DNA of 64,000 nucleotides from Burkholderiales bacterium (lineage in GTDB: Bacteria > Pseudomonadota > Gammaproteobacteria > Burkholderiales > SG8-41): contig JALHRQ010000002.1 of the NCBI GenBank assembly GCA_022841375.1, positions 1 to 64,000 of the forward strand, in the 5' to 3' direction. The translations under genes and the position numbers were made by a program. The notes under the pieces are model-generated. The model was not told where the DNA came from. It was given only the letters and a program-made list of their open reading frames with translations, and ran no database searches. This document shows, in pieces, positions 45,475-54,862 of this stretch. The first letter of the stretch is position 1. Each line of letters begins with the position of its first letter.

Positions 45475-46878
45475 ATGAACGCCAAATCCGCCGACTACAA
45501 AGTCGCCGATATCAACCTCGCCGACTTCGGTCGCAAGGAAATCGCCATTGCCGAGACCGAAATGCCCGGCCTGATGGCGATCCGCGAAGAACACAAAGGC
45601 AAGAAGCCGCTCAAGGGCGCGCGCATTGCCGGCTCTCTGCACATGACCATCCAGACCGCCGTGCTGATCGAAACGCTGGCCGATCTGGGCGCCGACATCC
45701 GCTGGGCGTCGTGCAATATTTTCTCGACTCAGGACCACGCTGCCGCGGCCATCGCCGCCAGCGGCATCCCCGTGTTCGCCTACAAGGGTGAAACGCTGGA
45801 AGACTACTGGGATTACACCCATCGCATTCTCGAATGGTCGGATGGCGGCACGCCGAACATGATCCTCGACGACGGCGGCGACGCCACGCTGCTGGTGACG
45901 CTGGGCGCACAACACGAGCGCAACAAGACGCAACCGCCGGAAGGCAGCAACGAAGAAGAGGTGGTGCTGTTCGCAGCGATGCGCAAGACGCTGAAGGAAA
46001 AGCCCGGTTTTTACTCGAACATCGAGAAAAACATCAAAGGCGTTACTGAAGAAACGACGACCGGTGTGCACCGCCTGTATCAGATGGAAAAAGAAGGCCG
46101 CCTGCCGTTCCCGGCGATCAACGTCAATGACTCGGTGACCAAATCCAAGTTCGACAACCTCTACGGCTGCCGCGAATCGCTGGTCGACGCCATCAAGCGC
46201 GCCACCGACGTGATGATCGCCGGCAAGGTCGCGCTGGTCTGCGGTTTCGGCGACGTCGGCAAGGGCAGCGCACAGGCGCTGCGTGCGCTCTCGGCTCAGG
46301 TCTGGGTCACCGAAGTCGATCCGATCTGCGCACTGCAGGCAGCGATGGAAGGTTTCCGCGTCGTGACCATGGACTACGCCGCCGACAAGGCCGACATTTT
46401 TGTCACCGCCACCGGCAATCTGGGCGTGATCAACCACGACCACATGAAGCGGATGAAGAACAACGCCATCGTCTGCAACATCGGCCACTTCGATTCGGAA
46501 ATCGAAATCGCCGCGCTGAAACAATATAAGTGGGAAAACATCAAGCCGCAGGTCGACCATGTGATTTTCCCCGACGGCAAACGCCTGATCATCCTCGCCG
46601 AAGGCCGGCTGGTGAACCTCGGCTGCGGCACCGGACACCCGTCATTCGTAATGTCGAGTTCGTTCACCAACCAGACGCTGGCACAGCTCGAGCTGTACAC
46701 CCAGGGCGGCAAGTACCAGAACAAGGTTTACGTGCTGCCGAAACACCTGGATGAGAAAGTCGCGCGCCTGCATCTGAAGAAACTCGGCGTTGACCTGACC
46801 GTACTTAGCGAGAAGCAGTGCGACTACCTGCAGATGCCGGTTGAAGGTCCGTACAAGGCAGATCACTACCGGTATTGA
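45475..46878 (+). CDS. ahcY: Adenosylhomocysteinase (SAH hydrolase)
   Basis: A 467-residue NAD-dependent enzyme splitting SAH into adenosine and homocysteine. Signatures are [16 protein letters not shown] near residue 80, the NAD loop [16 protein letters not shown] near 256 and the C-terminal KADHYRY that closes the active site. ATG 45475 has AGGAG at the right distance. A longer open frame upstream runs through the riboswitch and is not coding. Two SAH aptamers in its leader indicate substrate-level induction. Confidence 0.97.
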   Translation: MNAKSADYKVADINLADFGRKEIAIAETEMPGLMAIREEHKGKKPLKGARIAGSLHMTIQTAVLIETLADLGADIRWASCNIFSTQDHAAAAIAASGIPVFAYKGETLEDYWDYTHRILEWSDGGTPNMILDDGGDATLLVTLGAQHERNKTQPPEGSNEEEVVLFAAMRKTLKEKPGFYSNIEKNIKGVTEETTTGVHRLYQMEKEGRLPFPAINVNDSVTKSKFDNLYGCRESLVDAIKRATDVMIAGKVALVCGFGDVGKGSAQALRALSAQVWVTEVDPICALQAAMEGFRVVTMDYAADKADIFVTATGNLGVINHDHMKRMKNNAIVCNIGHFDSEIEIAALKQYKWENIKPQVDHVIFPDGKRLIILAEGRLVNLGCGTGHPSFVMSSSFTNQTLAQLELYTQGGKYQNKVYVLPKHLDEKVARLHLKKLGVDLTVLSEKQCDYLQMPVEGPYKADHYRY

Positions 46879-46881
46879 TGC

Positions 46882-46910
46882 GCGAGGAGTAAGGAGGCAG
46901 GAGTGAGGGC
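46882..46910. repeat. Heptamer array, left arm of element C
   Basis: Reads GAGGAG, TAAGGAG, GCAGGAG, TGAGGGC directly after the ahcY stop codon. It is in inverted orientation to the array at 47305-47330, and together they bracket the four-helix-bundle gene. Confidence 0.65.
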
Positions 46911-46916
46911 AAGCCG

Positions 46917-47279
46917 GTGAAACGTGCGCACCACGACCTGATGGCTTGGCAACGGGCCGTTCAGCTCGTGGAGGCGGTGTATCTTTGTACTCAGGCGTTT
47001 CCGGCGGATGAACGGTTTGGGCTGACCGCGCAAATCAGGCGATCGGCAGTCTCCGTTGCAAGCAACATCGCCGAAGGTGCAGCGCGATCCGGTACCAAGG
47101 AATTCCTGCACTTTCTGACCATGGCGCGGGGATCGCTCAGCGAACTGGAAACGCAACTGATCATTGCCCGCAATCTGCGCTACATTGAGCCTGAAGCCGA
47201 GGTTTTCTTGTTACTGGAGACCGTTTTCGGTCTCCTGGGGGGCTTGATAAACTCGATCCGAAAGACGACCAAACCATGA
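46917..47279 (+). CDS. Four-helix-bundle protein (S23 / 23S rRNA intervening-sequence family)
   Basis: A 120-residue all-helical protein with the family blocks HHDLMAWQRAVQLVEAVY, LTAQIRRSAVSVASNIAEGA (about residues 37-56) and FLTMARGSLSELETQL. Relatives are encoded in intervening sequences of 23S rRNA genes and, as Avd, with diversity-generating retroelements. The function of free-standing copies is unknown. It starts at GTG 46917, with AGGAGTGAGG-type sequence from the repeat as its only ribosome site, and its TGA overlaps the metF ATG. It interrupts an otherwise plausible ahcY-metF pair. Confidence 0.87.
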   Translation: MKRAHHDLMAWQRAVQLVEAVYLCTQAFPADERFGLTAQIRRSAVSVASNIAEGAARSGTKEFLHFLTMARGSLSELETQLIIARNLRYIEPEAEVFLLLETVFGLLGGLINSIRKTTKP

Positions 47280-48151
47280 ACACCCCGCGCCCGACACGCC
47301 ACCTTTCACGCCTGACGCCTGACGCCTCACGGAGCTTCAGCTTCGAGTTCTTCCCGCCGAATACGCCGGAAGGACTGGACAAGCTCGCGCAGACCGCCAA
47401 ACAACTGGCGCCGCTGAATCCGAAATTTTTTTCGGTGACTTACGGCGCCGGCGGCTCGACCCGTGAGCGCACGCTGCGCGCGGTACTCGATCTGCGTGCC
47501 GCCGGTTACGCGGCGGCGCCCCACATCTCGTGCATCGGCTCCTCGCGCGACGACATCCGCGACATCCTGCGCGGCTATCGCGAACATGGCATCCGCCACC
47601 TGGTGGCGCTGCGCGGCGATCTGCCCTCGGGCACCGCAACCGCCGGCGAGTTCCATTACGCCAACGAACTGGTCGCCTTTATCCGTGGCGAGTTCGGCGA
47701 CCATTTCCATATTGAAGTCGCCGCCTATCCGGAGTATCACCCGCAGGCCCGGAGCGCACAGGATGACCTGCTCAACTTCAAGCGCAAGGTCGAGGCCGGC
47801 GCACATTCCGCGATTACCCAGTATTTCTACAACGCCGACGCCTACTATCATTTCATCGACCAGTGCGAGGCGATGGGCATCACCATACCGATCGTCCCCG
47901 GCATCATGCCGATCGGCCGTTTCTCCCAGCTCGCGCGCTTTTCCGACGCCTGCGGCGCCGAAATTCCGCGCTGGATCCGCAAGAAGCTTGAGGGCTTCGG
48001 CGACGATTCCGATTCAATCCGCGCCTTCGGCCTTGATGTCGTCACCCGCCTTTGTGACGACCTGCTGGCTGCGGGTGCGCCGGGACTGCATTTCTATACG
48101 ATGAATCAGGCGGGGCCGACCAGCACGATCTGGCAGCGGCTGGGGTTATAG
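47276..48151 (+). CDS. metF: 5,10-methylenetetrahydrofolate reductase
   Basis: A 291-residue flavoprotein making 5-methyl-THF for methionine synthesis. SFSFEFFPPNTPEG, SVTYGAGGSTRERT and HLVALRGDLPSG are family blocks, followed by ITQYFYNADAY near residue 181. The ATG overlaps the stop of the preceding gene. The first 20 or so residues (through LTPDASR) are not MetF-like: they translate the heptamer repeat, so the native start was probably replaced when the upstream cassette inserted. Confidence 0.95.
   Translation: MNTPRPTRHLSRLTPDASRSFSFEFFPPNTPEGLDKLAQTAKQLAPLNPKFFSVTYGAGGSTRERTLRAVLDLRAAGYAAAPHISCIGSSRDDIRDILRGYREHGIRHLVALRGDLPSGTATAGEFHYANELVAFIRGEFGDHFHIEVAAYPEYHPQARSAQDDLLNFKRKVEAGAHSAITQYFYNADAYYHFIDQCEAMGITIPIVPGIMPIGRFSQLARFSDACGAEIPRWIRKKLEGFGDDSDSIRAFGLDVVTRLCDDLLAAGAPGLHFYTMNQAGPTSTIWQRLGL
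47305..47330. repeat. Heptamer array, right arm of element C, inside metF
   Basis: TTCA, CGCCTGA, CGCCTGA, CGCCTCA: three near-identical heptamers within the 5' coding region of metF. They are inverted relative to the array at 46882-46910. Confidence 0.7.
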
Positions 48152-48166
48152 GTCAGGCGCCCCACC

Positions 48167-51016
48167 GTGCGCGCCCTGATTCAGGGTTCCCGACCTTTTC
48201 CCATGCAGATGCTCCACTCAATCACCTCCCGGCAACGCTTCCCTCCACTACTCGTGGCGGCCGTCGTTTTTCTGCTCGCAGCCGTTGTTTCGGCTGGCGC
48301 GATCTGGCGCATTGCGCAGGCTGACAGCAGGGCCTTGCGTGAGCGCGCTGCGTTCGAGGCGACCATCCATGCGCACGCTCTCGAGCGCAGCATCGAGCGC
48401 AGCCTGTCCGCCACCTATGCCGTGGCCGCCCTGATTCGTGAAGGCAACGGTGCAATCCGCAATTTCGATACCGTCGCCCGCCAGATGCTGCCACTCTATC
48501 CCGGTGCGACTTCGCTGCAATTGGCGCCCCGCGGCATAGTCCAGTACATCGTGCCGCTGGCGGGCAACGAAAAGGCCATCGGCCACAACCTGTTGCAGGA
48601 TCCGGCGCGCACGAAAGCGGCCATTGTCGCCCGTGACACCGGCAAGCTGACCCTCGATGGTCCCTTCCCTCTGCTGCAGGGCGGGATGGGCGCGGTTGGA
48701 CGCCTGCCGGTCTTTCTTGACAGCGCCGGTGGCCCAACCTTCTGGGGATTCACCAGCGTCGTGATCCGCTTCCCCGACGTGATTGAGACGGCCCGCTTTG
48801 TCGGGCTGGCGGAGTTGGGCCTTGCCTACCAGCTCTGGCGCACCGATCCAGTCACCGGACAAAGAGCGATCATCGCCGCGTCATCGTCCGCCGCCATGAT
48901 CGACCCTGTCCAGAAAATCATCGCGGTACCGAACGCGGTCTGGACCCTGAGCGTCGTGCCCGTCAATGGCTGGCGCCAGGATCCTCTCAAATTTCTGTTC
49001 GAAGCCGCACTGGGCTTGTTCCTCAGCGCACTGCTGGGCTACGCCGCGAAACTGCTGATCGAACTGAGAGCCCACAAGCGGGAGCTGGAAGCGCGGGTCG
49101 AGCGGCGCACCGCCGAGGTCAAGGCGCGCGAGACCGACCTGAACCGCGCGCAATCGATCGCGCGGGTCGGCAGCTGGGTCGTGGACCTCCCCGGGCACAA
49201 GGTCCAGTGGTCGGCGGAGGCCAGTCGCCTCCTGGGAGGAAGTACCGGTGTGCCGATTGATCGCGACGCCTTCCTGGAGCGTGTCCACCCGGAGGACCGC
49301 GCCGCCGTGGACAGGGCCTGGCAGGAAACCCTCGCGGGCAAACCCCTGGATTTAGAGCATCGCGTCGGGGTCGGCACGGAAAAAACCCGCTGGGTGCACA
49401 CACGGGCGGATCCGGAATTTGCTGCAGACGGAACGCTGCGGCGTATTGTCGGCACCGTCCAGGACATCTCCGAGCGCAAGCACGCCGAAACTGCGCGCCG
49501 CGACAGGCTCGACCGGGTCCAGCGGCAGATGGAAGCAGTCAACAGGATCTCCGCATCCGATGCGCTGCTGGCGGGCGACGTCGAGCGCCTTGCACGCGAG
49601 ATCACGGCAGAAACCGCCCGCGTCACGGGCGTCGAACGCGCCAACGTGTGGCTGTTCAACGAAGACGAGACCGAGTTGCACTGCATCGACCTCTACGAAG
49701 CCACGCCGGGGATGCATACCGCGGGTGCAATACTCCGCCAGGAGCATTTCGAAAACGAATTCCGCGCCCTGAAAAACGCCCGCTACATAAACGCCGATGA
49801 CCCGCTGACAGACCCGCGGACGGCGGGCTACATCGAGGATTACCTGAAACCCCTGCGCATCTCCGCCATGCTCGACACAGTGGTCCAGATCTCCGGCAAG
49901 CATCTCGGGCTGCTCTGCTTCGAGCACGTGGACCGTCCCCACCACTGGGAACAGGACGAAATCACCTTTGCCTGCCAGCTTGCCGACAAGATCGGCCTCG
50001 CCATCACGATCCGCACGCGCCTGCTGGCACAGGCGGAGCTGGCGGAAAGCGAGCGGCACTTCCGCGCCATGGTCGAGCAATCCGTCAGCGGCTTCTACCT
50101 CATCCAGGACAACAAGTTCGTTTATGTCAATGCGCGCTTCGCCGAGATATTCCGTTACGCCTCCCCCGGTGAAATCACCGGCAAGAGCCCGCTAGACCTG
50201 ACGGCGACGAAGGACCGTGCGACTGTGGCCGAGAATATCCGGCGCCAGTTTGCCGGCGAAGTGAAAAGCATCGGTTATTCATTTATCGGCCTGCGCAAGG
50301 ACGGCAGCGAGATCGAGATCGGCATGCACGGCTCGTCCGCCAGCCACGAAGGTCGCCCCGCGATCATCGGCCTGCTGCAGGATATTTCCGAGCGCAAGCG
50401 CGCCGAGGACGAGATCCGGCACTACGCCTCGCAGCTGGAGCAGGCCATGCGCGGTACGATCGGCGTCATCAACGCGATCGGCGAGGTCCGCGACCCTTAC
50501 ACGCACGGCCACGAGCGTCGCGTCGGCGAAATTGCCGCAGCAATCGGAGCTGAAATGGGGCTCGATACGAACCGCGTCGAGGGCATCCGCATCGCCGGCT
50601 ATATGCACGACGTCGGCAAGATCGGCGTGCCCGCTGAAATCCTGTCCAAACCCAGCAAGCTCTCGAGACTCGAGTACGAGCTGGTGAAGAGCCACGCGGA
50701 GCGGGGTTACGAGATCCTGAAGAGCTTCGAGTTTCCGTGGCCGGTTGCCGACATCGCATGGCAGCATCACGAGCGGCTCGACGGCAGCGGCTATCCGCGC
50801 GGCCTGAAGGGCGACGCAATCCTGCTCGACGCCCGCATCCTCGCAATCGCCGACGTGGTGGAAGCAATGTCCTCACACCGCCCCTATCGTCCGGGGCTGG
50901 GCATCGAGCCGGCGCTTGCTGAAATCAGCAAGGGTGCCGGGACGCTATACGATCCGCAGGCCGTGGCGGCCTGCCTGCGGCTGTTCCACGACAAAGGCTA
51001 CCGATTGCCGGAATAA
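48167..51016 (+). CDS. HD-GYP c-di-GMP phosphodiesterase with CHASE, PAS and GAF sensors
   Basis: A 949-residue membrane sensor. Two transmembrane helices (about residues 27-50 and 288-306) bracket a periplasmic CHASE-like domain. Then come a coiled coil, a PAS/PAC domain (about 320-450, ending TVQDISERKHAE), a GAF domain (470-630), a second PAS/PAC domain (640-760, ending LLQDISERKRAE) and an HD-GYP domain. The active-site residues are intact: MHDVGKIGVP and HHERLDGSGYPRGL. It should break down c-di-GMP in response to an external ligand. GTG 48167 or ATG 48203 may be the start. It follows metF by 15 bp. Confidence 0.92.
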   Translation: MRALIQGSRPFPMQMLHSITSRQRFPPLLVAAVVFLLAAVVSAGAIWRIAQADSRALRERAAFEATIHAHALERSIERSLSATYAVAALIREGNGAIRNFDTVARQMLPLYPGATSLQLAPRGIVQYIVPLAGNEKAIGHNLLQDPARTKAAIVARDTGKLTLDGPFPLLQGGMGAVGRLPVFLDSAGGPTFWGFTSVVIRFPDVIETARFVGLAELGLAYQLWRTDPVTGQRAIIAASSSAAMIDPVQKIIAVPNAVWTLSVVPVNGWRQDPLKFLFEAALGLFLSALLGYAAKLLIELRAHKRELEARVERRTAEVKARETDLNRAQSIARVGSWVVDLPGHKVQWSAEASRLLGGSTGVPIDRDAFLERVHPEDRAAVDRAWQETLAGKPLDLEHRVGVGTEKTRWVHTRADPEFAADGTLRRIVGTVQDISERKHAETARRDRLDRVQRQMEAVNRISASDALLAGDVERLAREITAETARVTGVERANVWLFNEDETELHCIDLYEATPGMHTAGAILRQEHFENEFRALKNARYINADDPLTDPRTAGYIEDYLKPLRISAMLDTVVQISGKHLGLLCFEHVDRPHHWEQDEITFACQLADKIGLAITIRTRLLAQAELAESERHFRAMVEQSVSGFYLIQDNKFVYVNARFAEIFRYASPGEITGKSPLDLTATKDRATVAENIRRQFAGEVKSIGYSFIGLRKDGSEIEIGMHGSSASHEGRPAIIGLLQDISERKRAEDEIRHYASQLEQAMRGTIGVINAIGEVRDPYTHGHERRVGEIAAAIGAEMGLDTNRVEGIRIAGYMHDVGKIGVPAEILSKPSKLSRLEYELVKSHAERGYEILKSFEFPWPVADIAWQHHERLDGSGYPRGLKGDAILLDARILAIADVVEAMSSHRPYRPGLGIEPALAEISKGAGTLYDPQAVAACLRLFHDKGYRLPE

Positions 51017-51095
51017 GATCGATGACCAGCAACCCCCCGGTGCATGTTATGGGCAGCCGAACAACAAGACCTCTTGCTCAAACCCCTCATCAATC

Positions 51096-51266
51096 ATGAT
51101 CGGTGACTTGACAACAACGATGCCCCCGCCAGTGCAGGCGCCCCCGCTCATCAGCAGGCGCGCGCTCGCCCTGTTCGGCACGATCGCCGTGCTGTGGACC
51201 GTGCTGGCGTGGTTCGCGATCGAGCAGCAGTTGCTCGCTGCGCGCTGCAATGTGCGGTTGCGGTGA
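51096..51266 (+). CDS. Possible small single-pass membrane protein
   Basis: A 56-residue frame with a Pro-rich N terminus and one hydrophobic helix (ALALFGTIAVLWTVLAWFAI), ending in Arg-rich sequence. It is the only coding candidate in the roughly 385-bp gap 51017-51401. No good ribosome site precedes the ATG, so it may be chance. Nothing else is recognisable in that gap apart from the promoter-like start of the mgtE duplicate. Confidence 0.3.
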   Translation: MIGDLTTTMPPPVQAPPLISRRALALFGTIAVLWTVLAWFAIEQQLLAARCNVRLR

Positions 51267-51401
51267 ACCGGTTACCCGCAGCAGTTCTCCCGGCACGGTA
51301 GCGCCCCTCCCCTTACAAACACAAAGATTCGCCGGGCGGCGGCCTCCGTCGCTATACTTTCCCGCTGGCGCACCCGCGCCTATCGCTGACGGGAGGACAC
51401 C

Positions 51402-51735
51402 GTGCCAGAAAACCAGAATCACGCTGCGCCGGCGGCGAATCCAGAACGCAGTGAACTGGCGCGCGCCGCGGGAAGCCGCGGATCTGCTTGCCGAGTATCC
51501 GGCGGCGCAGATTGCCGAGGTACTGCAGGAACTCAATCCTGCGCTCACCGTCGGAGAAATCACCTTGGGCGAGGTGATCGAATTTCTGGCCAATGACGTG
51601 GTCGCACGGCATATGCTGACTGCAGACCGCGATTTTTTCCCCTTAATCGCGACAGGAACAACAGCAACACCTGACACGGCTTTCCGCAGGTCCTGCCCGC
51701 TAACGCATCCACAGTACGCCGTAACCGTGGCCTGA
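51402..51735 (+). pseudogene. Decayed duplicate of the mgtE 5' region
   Basis: GTG 51402 starts a frame resembling the start of MgtE (ENQNHAA... and SELARA against KNQYQTA... and RELALA). It then shifts: the next frame continues PREAADLLAEYPAAQIAEVL, matching PKEAAELLADHPAATIAVVL of the intact gene. A small deletion explains the frameshift. Similarity fades after the segment NPALTVGEI. The leader before it (TATACT box, GCGCA, GCTGAC, GG-rich ribosome site) also matches the mgtE leader, so a tandem duplication is likely. No CBS or membrane domain remains. Confidence 0.65.
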
Positions 51736-51813
51736 ACATGCACCATTGAGCGCAAACCCTCGCTATACTCCCCGCAGGCGCAGTCGGGCCTGTGGCTGAC
51801 CGGGGGAATTGCG

Positions 51814-53046
51814 ATGGAAAAAAATCAGTATCAGACTGCCGCAACAGCAACCCACCAACACCGCGAACTGGCACTCGCCGCCAAGGCGCGATCGCCGAAG
51901 GAGGCCGCCGAATTGCTGGCGGACCATCCGGCAGCAACCATCGCCGTCGTGCTGCAGGATCTGGCGCCGGCGCTGACGCAGGACATCCTCGGTGAACTGC
52001 CGGATGGACTGGTGGACGGCATCAAGCACGCCGTTCCTGCGGAAGTCGCCGCGCAATGGCAGATCAACGGCCATTTCGAAGCGGGCACTATCGGCCGGAT
52101 GATGGTGCCACCGCGGGCGGTGTTCCGCCCGGACTTGTCGGTACGCGACACCATCGAGCAATTGCGACCGCTGGTACGCACTGCGTTCATTACTTACGGC
52201 TACGTCACCGATGACGCCGGCAAGCTGCTGGGCATTATCACCATGCGCGACCTGTTGTTCGCCGACGACCACGTACCGCTGGAGTCGGTGATGCTGCATA
52301 AAGCATTCACGCTGCGCCCGGACTTGCCGCTGGCTGACGCGATGAAACTGGTACTTGATCGGCATTATCCGGTGTACCCGGTCTGCGACGAACACGGCAG
52401 GCTGCTCGGCCTGGTCCGCGGTCAGACCATGTTCGAGGAACAGGCATTCGAAATCACCGCGCAAGTCGGCAGCATGGTCGGTGTGGAGAAAGAGGAGCGG
52501 TTGGCCACACCCTTGCCCAACAGCTTCAAATTCCGCCACCCCTGGCTGCAAATCAATCTGGCCACGGCATTCGTTGCCGGCGCGGTAGTCGCGATTTTCC
52601 AGGACACCGTGGATCGCCTGGTCATCCTTGCGCTGTTCCTGCCGGTGCTCGCCGGCCAATCCGGCAACACCGGCTGTCAGGCGCTGGCCGTCACGCTGCG
52701 CGGCATGACCTTGGGTGAACTGAAGGCCGGCGCGGAACGCGCGCTGGTGATCAAGGAAGCCTCACTCGGTGCATTAAACGGCGCGTTCACCGGCATCGTC
52801 GCCGCACTGGGCATGTTTATTGTCGCGAGTTACCAGCACAATCCCGACGCGCTGCTGCTCAGCCTGGTGGTGTGGATCGCGCTGGTCGGCAGCTGCGTCG
52901 CCAGCGGCATCTCGGGCGCAATGGTACCGCTGACGCTGAAGCGCTTCGGCTTCGATCCGGCGACGGCCTCGAGCATTTTCCTCACCACAGCCACCGATGT
53001 CGTCAGCATGGGGCTTCTGCTCGGGCTCGCCACACTGCTGATTTGA
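51814..53046 (+). CDS. mgtE: Magnesium transporter MgtE
   Basis: A 410-residue channel: a short N-terminal MgtE domain (1-85), paired CBS domains (about 90-215) that sense cytosolic Mg2+, and five transmembrane helices (from about 245) with LPVLAGQSGNTGCQALAV in the pore and FGFDPATASSIFLTTATDV. The N domain is shorter than in Thermus MgtE. A GGGGGAA ribosome site precedes the ATG, and its leader resembles that of the decayed copy upstream. Confidence 0.95.
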   Translation: MEKNQYQTAATATHQHRELALAAKARSPKEAAELLADHPAATIAVVLQDLAPALTQDILGELPDGLVDGIKHAVPAEVAAQWQINGHFEAGTIGRMMVPPRAVFRPDLSVRDTIEQLRPLVRTAFITYGYVTDDAGKLLGIITMRDLLFADDHVPLESVMLHKAFTLRPDLPLADAMKLVLDRHYPVYPVCDEHGRLLGLVRGQTMFEEQAFEITAQVGSMVGVEKEERLATPLPNSFKFRHPWLQINLATAFVAGAVVAIFQDTVDRLVILALFLPVLAGQSGNTGCQALAVTLRGMTLGELKAGAERALVIKEASLGALNGAFTGIVAALGMFIVASYQHNPDALLLSLVVWIALVGSCVASGISGAMVPLTLKRFGFDPATASSIFLTTATDVVSMGLLLGLATLLI

Positions 53047-53062
53047 GCCGGCATCCGAAGCA

Positions 53063-53088
53063 AAAAGGCCGCCCGGAGGCGGCCTTTT
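53063..53088. terminator. Bidirectional terminator between mgtE and the aminotransferase gene
   Basis: An 11-bp stem: AAAAGGCCGCC (53063-53073), loop CGGA, and GGCGGCCTTTT (53078-53088). It serves two convergent genes. Confidence 0.9.
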
Positions 53089-53109
53089 GCAGGGGCATTA
53101 AAAACCCTG

Positions 53110-54630
53110 TTACGCGGCTTTCGCCGGCTTGCGTTTTTTCGCTTGTGCAGCAGTCGCATGCATTGATGCATATGCGGCATGCGCTGCGGCTTCAGCATCG
53201 CCGACGTGCACCGGATGGCCCATGTCTTCCAGCACCGAACCCAGCGCTGACAGGCACAGCATGACGTTGTCAGGACGGCAGGAATAACCCATCAGGCCGA
53301 AGCGCCAGATCTTGCCGGCGAGCGGCCCGAGGCCGGCGCCGATTTCCAGGCCGAATTCGGACAGCAGCGTCTTGCGCACTTCGGCTTCATTGACACCTTC
53401 AGGACACAGCACGGCGTTCATCTGCGGTGCCTGATACGGCTCTTTGACAAGGAACTTGAGCCCCATGGCTTCGAGCCCGGCTTTGAGCGCGGTGTGATGA
53501 CGATCAACACGCGCCCATGCGTTTTCCAGGCCTTCTTCGCGAATCAGCAGCAGTGCTTCGTGCAGCGCAAACAGCGAGTTGGTCGGCGCGGTGTGGTGAT
53601 AGGTGCGGGTGGTTTCGCCCCAGTAGCCGAGCAGCAGGTTCATGTCCATGAACCAGGAATGAATCTTGTCCTTGCGCGACTTGACCCGTTCAACCACGCG
53701 CTCGGAAAACGTCACCGGCGACAGGCCGGGCGTGCACGACAGGCATTTCTGACTGGCGGAATAGGCAGCGTCGATTTTCCATTCGTCGACCAGCACCGGT
53801 GAGCCGCCGAGTGAAGTCACGGTATCAACGATGGTCAGCGCGTTGTATTTGTGCGCGATCTCGACCAGCGTCTTGGCGTCGGACAACACGCCGGTGGACG
53901 TTTCAGCATGGACAAAAGCCACCAGGCGCACGTCAGGGTTTTTCTTCAGTGCGTCTTCAAGTTTCTGCGGGCTGATCGGCTCGCCCCAGTTGTCTTCGAC
54001 GATGATCGGCGTGCCGCCGCAGCGTTCCACGTTTTCGATCATGCGGCCACCGAACACGCCATTGCGGCAGACGATGACCTTGTCCCCGGGACTCACCAGG
54101 TTGACGAAGCAGAATTCCATGCCCACGGAACCCGGGCCCGAGATCGGGAAGGTCAGCGGATTCTTGGTCTGATAGGTATAGCGCAGCAGCGATTTCAATT
54201 CTTCCATCATCTCGACGAACACCGGATCGAGATAACCGATCGCCGGCTGGCTCATCGTGGTCAGCACGCGCGGATGAATCTCCGTCGGGCCCGGCCCCAT
54301 CAGTGTACGTTGCGGCGGGTGAAACGAATTGATGCGTTTGCTCGGCGCGTATTTGTCCATGTTGAATTCACTCCCTGCAGTGGCGTTGGCTGAAAAATTT
54401 TCTCCGTCCGGCCGCGACTTCAGCTTCAGCGGCTTGCGCGCAGTGGCTTCGTTGAGCACCTCAACCGCGGCAATCTCGCCACCGGTGACCTGCTCGACTT
54501 CCATCGCCCAGCGTGCCGGCACATAGCCCGACTTGACCCAGTGATTGACCACCGCGCGATCAAGCCGGAAGCGACGGGCGACTTCGGCCTGACTGCCAAA
54601 CAGATCAACGAGACGGGTGGCGCAATTCAT
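53110..54630 (-). CDS. Helix-turn-helix / class V aminotransferase fusion (alanine-glyoxylate type)
   Basis: A 506-residue frame. Residues 1-75 form a Cro/YdaS-like helix-turn-helix (FGSQAEVARRFRLDRAVVNHW), followed by a linker. From residue 91 comes a complete PLP aminotransferase of the alanine/serine-glyoxylate family: LMGPGPTEIHPRVL, GPGSVGMEF, and the Schiff-base Lys in SASQKCLSCTPG. An internal ATG at 54358-54360, with a GGGAG site about 10 nt before it, could make a 416-residue enzyme alone. The C terminus is Ala/Lys-rich. It may feed photorespiratory-type or purine-derived glyoxylate into glycine; the substrate is not certain. Confidence 0.88.
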   Translation of the reverse strand: MNCATRLVDLFGSQAEVARRFRLDRAVVNHWVKSGYVPARWAMEVEQVTGGEIAAVEVLNEATARKPLKLKSRPDGENFSANATAGSEFNMDKYAPSKRINSFHPPQRTLMGPGPTEIHPRVLTTMSQPAIGYLDPVFVEMMEELKSLLRYTYQTKNPLTFPISGPGSVGMEFCFVNLVSPGDKVIVCRNGVFGGRMIENVERCGGTPIIVEDNWGEPISPQKLEDALKKNPDVRLVAFVHAETSTGVLSDAKTLVEIAHKYNALTIVDTVTSLGGSPVLVDEWKIDAAYSASQKCLSCTPGLSPVTFSERVVERVKSRKDKIHSWFMDMNLLLGYWGETTRTYHHTAPTNSLFALHEALLLIREEGLENAWARVDRHHTALKAGLEAMGLKFLVKEPYQAPQMNAVLCPEGVNEAEVRKTLLSEFGLEIGAGLGPLAGKIWRFGLMGYSCRPDNVMLCLSALGSVLEDMGHPVHVGDAEAAAHAAYASMHATAAQAKKRKPAKAA

Positions 54631-54685
54631 GTTCAGTAACGGGTTGGGCCGCGGAACACCGCGAACAATGACGGAAACGGACTGC

Positions 54686-54714
54686 AATTTATCATGACCA
54701 ATTTAATTTGACAA
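54686..54714 (-). promoter_or_regulatory. Promoter of the fusion gene
   Basis: On the minus strand, -35 TTGTCA (54709-54714), a 17-bp spacer and -10 TAAATT (54686-54691) predict a start near 54680, about 50 nt before the first ATG. The intergenic region 54631-54862 is AT-rich and also faces the divergent receptor gene. Confidence 0.5.
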
Positions 54715-54862
54715 GACTATATTGCTGTCGCCACACTGTTGTAACTATATGTTTTTATTGGGTATTTTTATCTGCCACGGCAGCACGACCCTGGCTTTCC
54801 TCATCATAAAGTCATGATAAGGTGCTGTTTTGCATAAAAATCAACAACGAGGAGCTTTGCTG

